NCBI GenBank assembly: GCA_900380265.1
Contig: LR025083.1
Span: 1,860,001-1,924,000, forward strand
Direction of reading: 5' to 3'
DNA from: Serratia symbiotica
Lineage (GTDB): Bacteria > Pseudomonadota > Gammaproteobacteria > Enterobacterales > Enterobacteriaceae
Length of the DNA stretch: 64,000 nucleotides
The position numbers were made by a program, and so were the translations under genes. How positions within the stretch are numbered: position 1 is the stretch's first letter; every line of letters starts with the position of its first letter. Below are positions 59,140-64,000 of the stretch, piece by piece. A model generated the notes under the pieces. It was not told the DNA's origin. It ran no database searches and saw nothing but the letters and a program-made list of their open reading frames with translations.

Positions 59140-62100
59140 TCCTAAACGTTAGCATCTTGCATCTAGGCATAAACAAGCGATTTAATTCTAGATCAATATC
59201 TTTGCTGAATAGCAAATTAGTGGCCTGCAACCACAAACCACACTCGCTAGATCTGTAAGTGCATACTTAGAAAGCTGTTCAACCAGGCTCTCTACTTTAT
59301 ATGTTACATATAAGCACCACACATCTTCTCTGTACGCTTTGATTGTTGCACGGTCTTGTATAAAAACTGGCTGCAACAAGGGATGTTGTCAACACGAATA
59401 TTTGCGCTTGTCAAATAGGGATCAAACTTAAAAGAAGATAGTCACCTAGTACTACGAGGGGCGCCAAGTGAAAGTCATACTAAATAATGGGAGACAGAAA
59501 CGATGCGCTAATCACCACTGTGATACCAGAACAATACTAGTTTAATAATACTAAAGAAAAAGATGCCATCCCTTATTCTGGTGGTAAACTCTTCTGCAAC
59601 ACAATCAAAGACCACAGTGATTATCTCGTCTGCCATTTCCTATACCCATCCCTATATAGAACCATCCTTGACACCTACCTTACTCAACTTTCAGCATCGT
59701 GCCTCACCTTAAGAATACGTCTGCTTTAAAAATACCTGCTAAAATAAAACGTTTACCATGTGTTATCCACATAAAACACTGCATGATGCAATACCCTTCG
59801 CATAAAATATCTACGGCACAGTTATTAGGCTATAGCGGTAAGGCACGACTAGCAGTCAAAAAAAGCTACGCCATATAATAGCATTCGCTTAACTATGACA
59901 AAGGAAGAGAATAGCTTGTATCCCCCGTTCACCGCATACAGACGCTTGAGGCTTGGAAGTACTTGTGCCAAGAATACTAGCGCTTAAGAAGAGTGGCATC
60001 TCACATTTGTCAACAGATAGACACTTACTACCAGCTATACCTGCAGGTGTAGCGCATAAAGCTGCACCTTATCTTCCAGCACCTATTCACCCTCTACAAG
60101 GCCATCGATCTTGGTGTGAATATTGCGCATGCTATTCATCAAGCAATCTAGATTTACTTTACTATACTTTCCGATTTATTTGGGTCACGCATCAATGTAC
60201 AAATAAGGAGAACGCCATCATCGGCTCATCAAACAGATAATCGATAAGACGTATCGCAGTATCTGCTTTACTCATTCTGCTCTCTTCTTTAAAAGAGCGT
60301 ATATCAAGTATTACGCCGGCACTATGAGGCGATCTCTGCCAGTATATAGTACCCCAAAACAGGTGTCTTTTTGGCGGCTAATGATATAATGAGGGTTGGG
60401 GATTGTTACCTACCTTTCGGGTTTATTTCAACCTCACTGCTTCCATTATACAAATATAAAACCAACTAACTAGCAAGATCAATAAACTGCTACACCGCGA
60501 TACGGATACTGCATACTACTAACTATCTACGATATTGATTTTTAAAAAGCAATAGCCCGCGACTAACGGTTCAAGCCATGTGTTTACACCTTCAAGACCT
60601 ATGTCTGACCTGAAGACGCCATATGGGATACAAAATTTTTGTACAACTGGCAATTTGAAGTGCGAAACATCCACTCTGAGTTAGCTAAAGTCGTTATGGC
60701 TAACCTTGATATACCTGTTGAGGTACTATCCAGATAAATGTATCCGGAGACCTTACACATGATCTAGCACATATCAGGGGTGGCTTGCTGCATACACCCC
60801 GTGAGTTAATTGCTAAGCAACCATAATACACGACAGCAATCGCCATCCGCCTCTGAATTAATAGACAGAGCCCGCAGATCAAGATTAGTATGTTTTCCAA
60901 ACCAGCACCACCACGCTAGTACCCGATATCTGATATGAAACAAAATTTGTGCCATATTCAAAGTTTGAAACTCTAGATAAATATAACAGCAGACTTAATT
61001 CTGGATTCGCTGTAATGTTCGAGCGAACAAGCTGGCGTACTGAAACTAGCCTTCATGCATACTAGATCATGGCAGTCAGTTTCACTAGCCACTCCGATAA
61101 TTGACTACTCAACTACTGATAACCCGATTCGTACTCTTCGGGAAAAATGGATGGAAGTAGGTAATGAAATGCAGGCAAGGTAATCGGTATCATTTCCGCT
61201 AAAGCATTTAGCTTCCTGATTAAGGACAACAAGATTATCGCTAAGTGCAAGGCTAGTCCATACACTCCAGATTATGCATGTAATGCGTTATCTCAGGATT
61301 CTGTGTAATCCGAGCCATGTGAGGCTTACTCAAGGGCAGAACTACTCTTAAAAATTCGCTAGGATTTACTCACTTTTTCTCAGCGGTGCATCAAGTCCTG
61401 TGATACCTAGGGCGTATTTTTCACCCAGTACATCCTGAACAGTTTTTGTAACTCTTCGCATAAAGCTTTTCCAGCAGCTAAATAGCGGCCACGACCTAAG
61501 CGGATTAGATTATACATCAGAGTCTAACAACTGAACAAACCTCTAGCCGTGCCTACAGTACTTCCAGCCATCGACAATATAAGCGATGTACCAGCCTAAA
61601 TTTTCTGAGATGTTTGATTGATCACTGACGAATTTCACAGCGCTGCGCGCTTGTACTATTTTAAAGCTAATTCTTTAAAAAATGACCTTTATTGAGCTAA
61701 ATACTTGATATTTAATTTCTAAACAATCAACCGGCTGCTCTGGTAATTGAATATCTGCTGGCAAAATCTGCTAGATGAGTTCCCTACAGGTGATTTCGGC
61801 GGCTATGTTCCGCTAGTTTTTCTTCTACAGCATGTAGAAATAAGGCATGCCATGAATATTTCCTATATTAGGAGTATCTAAGTATCTAAGTAATTGCTAC
61901 ATACTCTTGAATCATATAGATATGTCATCTGACTTAAAACAGCCGCTAGATTTGTGAACTTCACAGGTTTTCTGCTCAAAAAGAAAGCACCAGAATCGAT
62001 CAAATAGCCCAATTACCGACGTCTAAGGCCTTAATACACCGCACGCCAGGGTTTCAGCCTACGATTTGGTGCTCACACTCTCCTATGCACACTCTAGTGC

Positions 62101-64000
62101 AACATTACTCTCAATTATCTCTCCGCTGATAAAAACATAGAGCCTGGCGTAGCTTTTACCAATCCCGGAACCATAAAATGGTAATCAGCAAAAATGATTG
62201 CTCCTATTTTTAATACATCAATCAATATGATTGTACCTGGCAATTCCTCTACCTGCTTGGTGAGCCTATACTAGGCATGCATTATTATTTGCATCATACT
62301 CAGAATTCATAGTGAGGTAGCCTATTACTATACTTTTGGTACATTCTAATCGCCATGATATTTTTAAAGAAATAACAAAAGCAATCAATAAAAATTAATG
62401 CATCTGTCATTTAATAGCATGGATACAATCGAGTTTTATTACTTTGCACGATAGATCGAGGGCGCCTACCTGCACAATAGCCTATTTGCCGATAGCCGTA
62501 GGTACGTGCACAACGGCAGTTCTTAACTCTTAAGGCTGAAAGAACTAACCACTAGCGTCATCTCTTGGGTAGTCTTCTCTGCTGCGTCGGTAAAACGCCT
62601 TCGTTTATATTCTGAGTATATATGTTCATGCCCATTGCCAAATACAAGATGTCAAATGTTCCCATCTGAAGTAGCTTAAAACTTACAACCGTTAGCTGGT
62701 TCTAGAAAACTAACGACGTCTCTTTCAGCATAGCAATCCCAAAACTAACTTCACTGGTGTAGTTGTATATACTATTGATAAAATAGCACTGTTATGTACA
62801 AAGAAGAACGGCGGAATACCTTTAGCATTGCTTCTATTACCTGGGTAAATAAGGTGATTGATACCTCTTAAGAATCTAACCCTTACAGTGAAACTAACAC
62901 CAGATGCTAACAGCGCGTGAGCAATACACTCTATGGTATGGTCGAGTATTTAATCCAAGAAAGAGTTTGTGTGGCTAAGTTGAGCAGATCTAAAATAATC
63001 TGTTGCGAAGAAATAGGCAATTAGATCATCAATAACAGAAGTGGTGACATGCAACATGCTGATATACAGCACTTCACCAAAATATGTAAGCTTTAAGACA
63101 TTATTTACCACTTTTAACGTAACATATGAACTCCGAGCGATAAGCCGCGCCCAGATTCGCGGATAATATGGAAATACGGAATATACCCGTAAGGTTCTAT
63201 ACAGCATGTTAGTCATCCACTTGTAAGTTATAGCGAAATTGGGATAATCCATCTATGAAATCTTTTATGCATGCTCTGCACTCAATGTACTAATCTCGCA
63301 ATAGGCTTCATCTTGATTATCGTGTTCCTATTTTATCACTAGATGGTAAGTAGCATCACACAGTTCGCTGGTCTAGCTATCACACTGTAGACTGCTTAGC
63401 AAAAGTTTCTTTGTGAAACTAAAATCGTGCCCAATCTGAACACTGCAAAGATTACCTTGCCCACAGATAATCATTCATCGACGCCATTGTGTATTAGCTA
63501 AAACAAACTTGGAAATATCAAGGTAAAGAAACATTCCAGACCAGTCTATAGAGTGCTGAATAAACATGGCACTGCGACATAAAATGAACAACTAACAGAA
63601 AAATACGGAGTAGTTCATATTCTGGGGACCACCAGAAAATTCTGCCTTTTAAAAACCGACATGCAGATAAAACAAATAATAATAAAATACATAAATTTAA
63701 ATTATTCCATTGGCATATTCTTTAAAAAAACAGAAGAGAAAAGCATACAAGCTACCTGAGAATCTAACACCCATTCAGGACTAACCCAATGGAGTGCTGT
63801 ATTTAACATTGTAGCCTAGGGAATGCTCAGAATTCCCACAACAATGCTATTGGCTCCACTTCCCACATGATCTATATCTATAGTAACTATGACAGTTCAC
63901 ACACCTAACAGAAGTAACTATTAGAAAGCCATTCTGGCAAATCATTCAGACCCATTGCCTGACGCACTAACTTTGATTTAACCCCAGGCAGGCTATCTGC
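59140..64000. other. Terminal 4.9-kb gene desert
   Basis: No intact gene. The longest open frame (62950-63252, minus, 100 codons) has no recognisable motif and odd composition. Around 61090-61320 the plus strand carries protein-like fragments (NPIRTLREKWMEVGNEMQAR, then ISAKAFSFLIKDNKI in another frame). Around 61380-61520 the minus strand reads LIRLGRGRYLAAGKAL and KTVQDVLGEKYALGITGLD. These suggest one or two less-decayed gene fossils, possibly from mobile DNA, that I cannot name. No tRNA or attachment site was seen. Confidence 0.5.

Noticed and set aside
61880-61893. Short tandem repeat (about two copies of TCTAAGTA).
   Set aside because: Too short and too few copies to be significant; no CRISPR array or larger tandem repeat was found anywhere in the window.
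62950-63252. Open frame of 100 codons on the minus strand.
   Set aside because: No motif, no ribosome site and unusual composition with many Tyr and Thr; probably chance.

Overview
The window comes from a gammaproteobacterium of the order Enterobacterales. Every recognisable protein is closest in length and motif content to its Escherichia/Serratia orthologue, and three ancestral enterobacterial gene strings survive: rsfS-rlmH-mrdA-rodA-(rlpA)-dacA-(ybeD)-lipB, adk-htpG-recR-ybaB-dnaX-apt-priC, and lysS-prfB-recJ-(xerD)-ygfZ. Only about 14 kb of the 64 kb (roughly 22%) is intact coding sequence. The rest is A+T-rich, stop-riddled DNA. This is the look of a host-restricted symbiont in the middle of genome reduction. 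A Serratia symbiotica-like or Sodalis-like insect symbiont is my best guess (inference; no rRNA is present to settle it).

Layout. 1-0.7 kb: 3' part of pitA. 0.8-7.4 kb: gene desert holding a fossil IS256-family transposase. 7.4-12.5 kb: lipB and dacA, separated by a desert with a possible ybeD relic. 12.5-18.3 kb: probable rlpA relic, rodA, mrdA, then clear rlmH and rsfS pseudogenes. 18.3-32.6 kb: a 14-kb desert, the most A+T-rich part. 32.7-40.0 kb: adk, htpG, recR pseudogene, ybaB, dnaX, apt pseudogene, and priC broken by one stop codon. 40.0-51.4 kb: second desert. 51.4-54.0 kb: lysS and prfB. 54.1-58.1 kb: recJ pseudogene and xerD relic. 58.2-59.1 kb: ygfZ. 59.1-64 kb: third desert.

Function. 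Intact genes cover the cell-elongation wall machinery (PBP2, RodA, DacA), translation (LysS, RF2), replication (DnaX, with its gamma/tau frameshift signal), nucleotide balance (Adk), protein folding (HtpG), lipoylation (LipB), Fe-S repair (YgfZ) and phosphate uptake (PitA). Lost genes concentrate in recombinational repair and replication restart (recR, recJ, priC, probably xerD), purine salvage (apt) and ribosome maturation or modification (rsfS, rlmH). The pseudogenes are heavily substituted but keep nearly their original length and spacing, which explains the low coding density: genes have died here without being deleted.

Most interesting signals: (1) dnaX keeps a complete -1 frameshift cassette; (2) the prfB +1 frameshift site is kept but its internal Shine-Dalgarno is eroded; (3) long, nearly loop-free perfect palindromes occur throughout the dead DNA, some lying inside identifiable pseudogenes, which suggests a template-switch mutational process acting after gene death.
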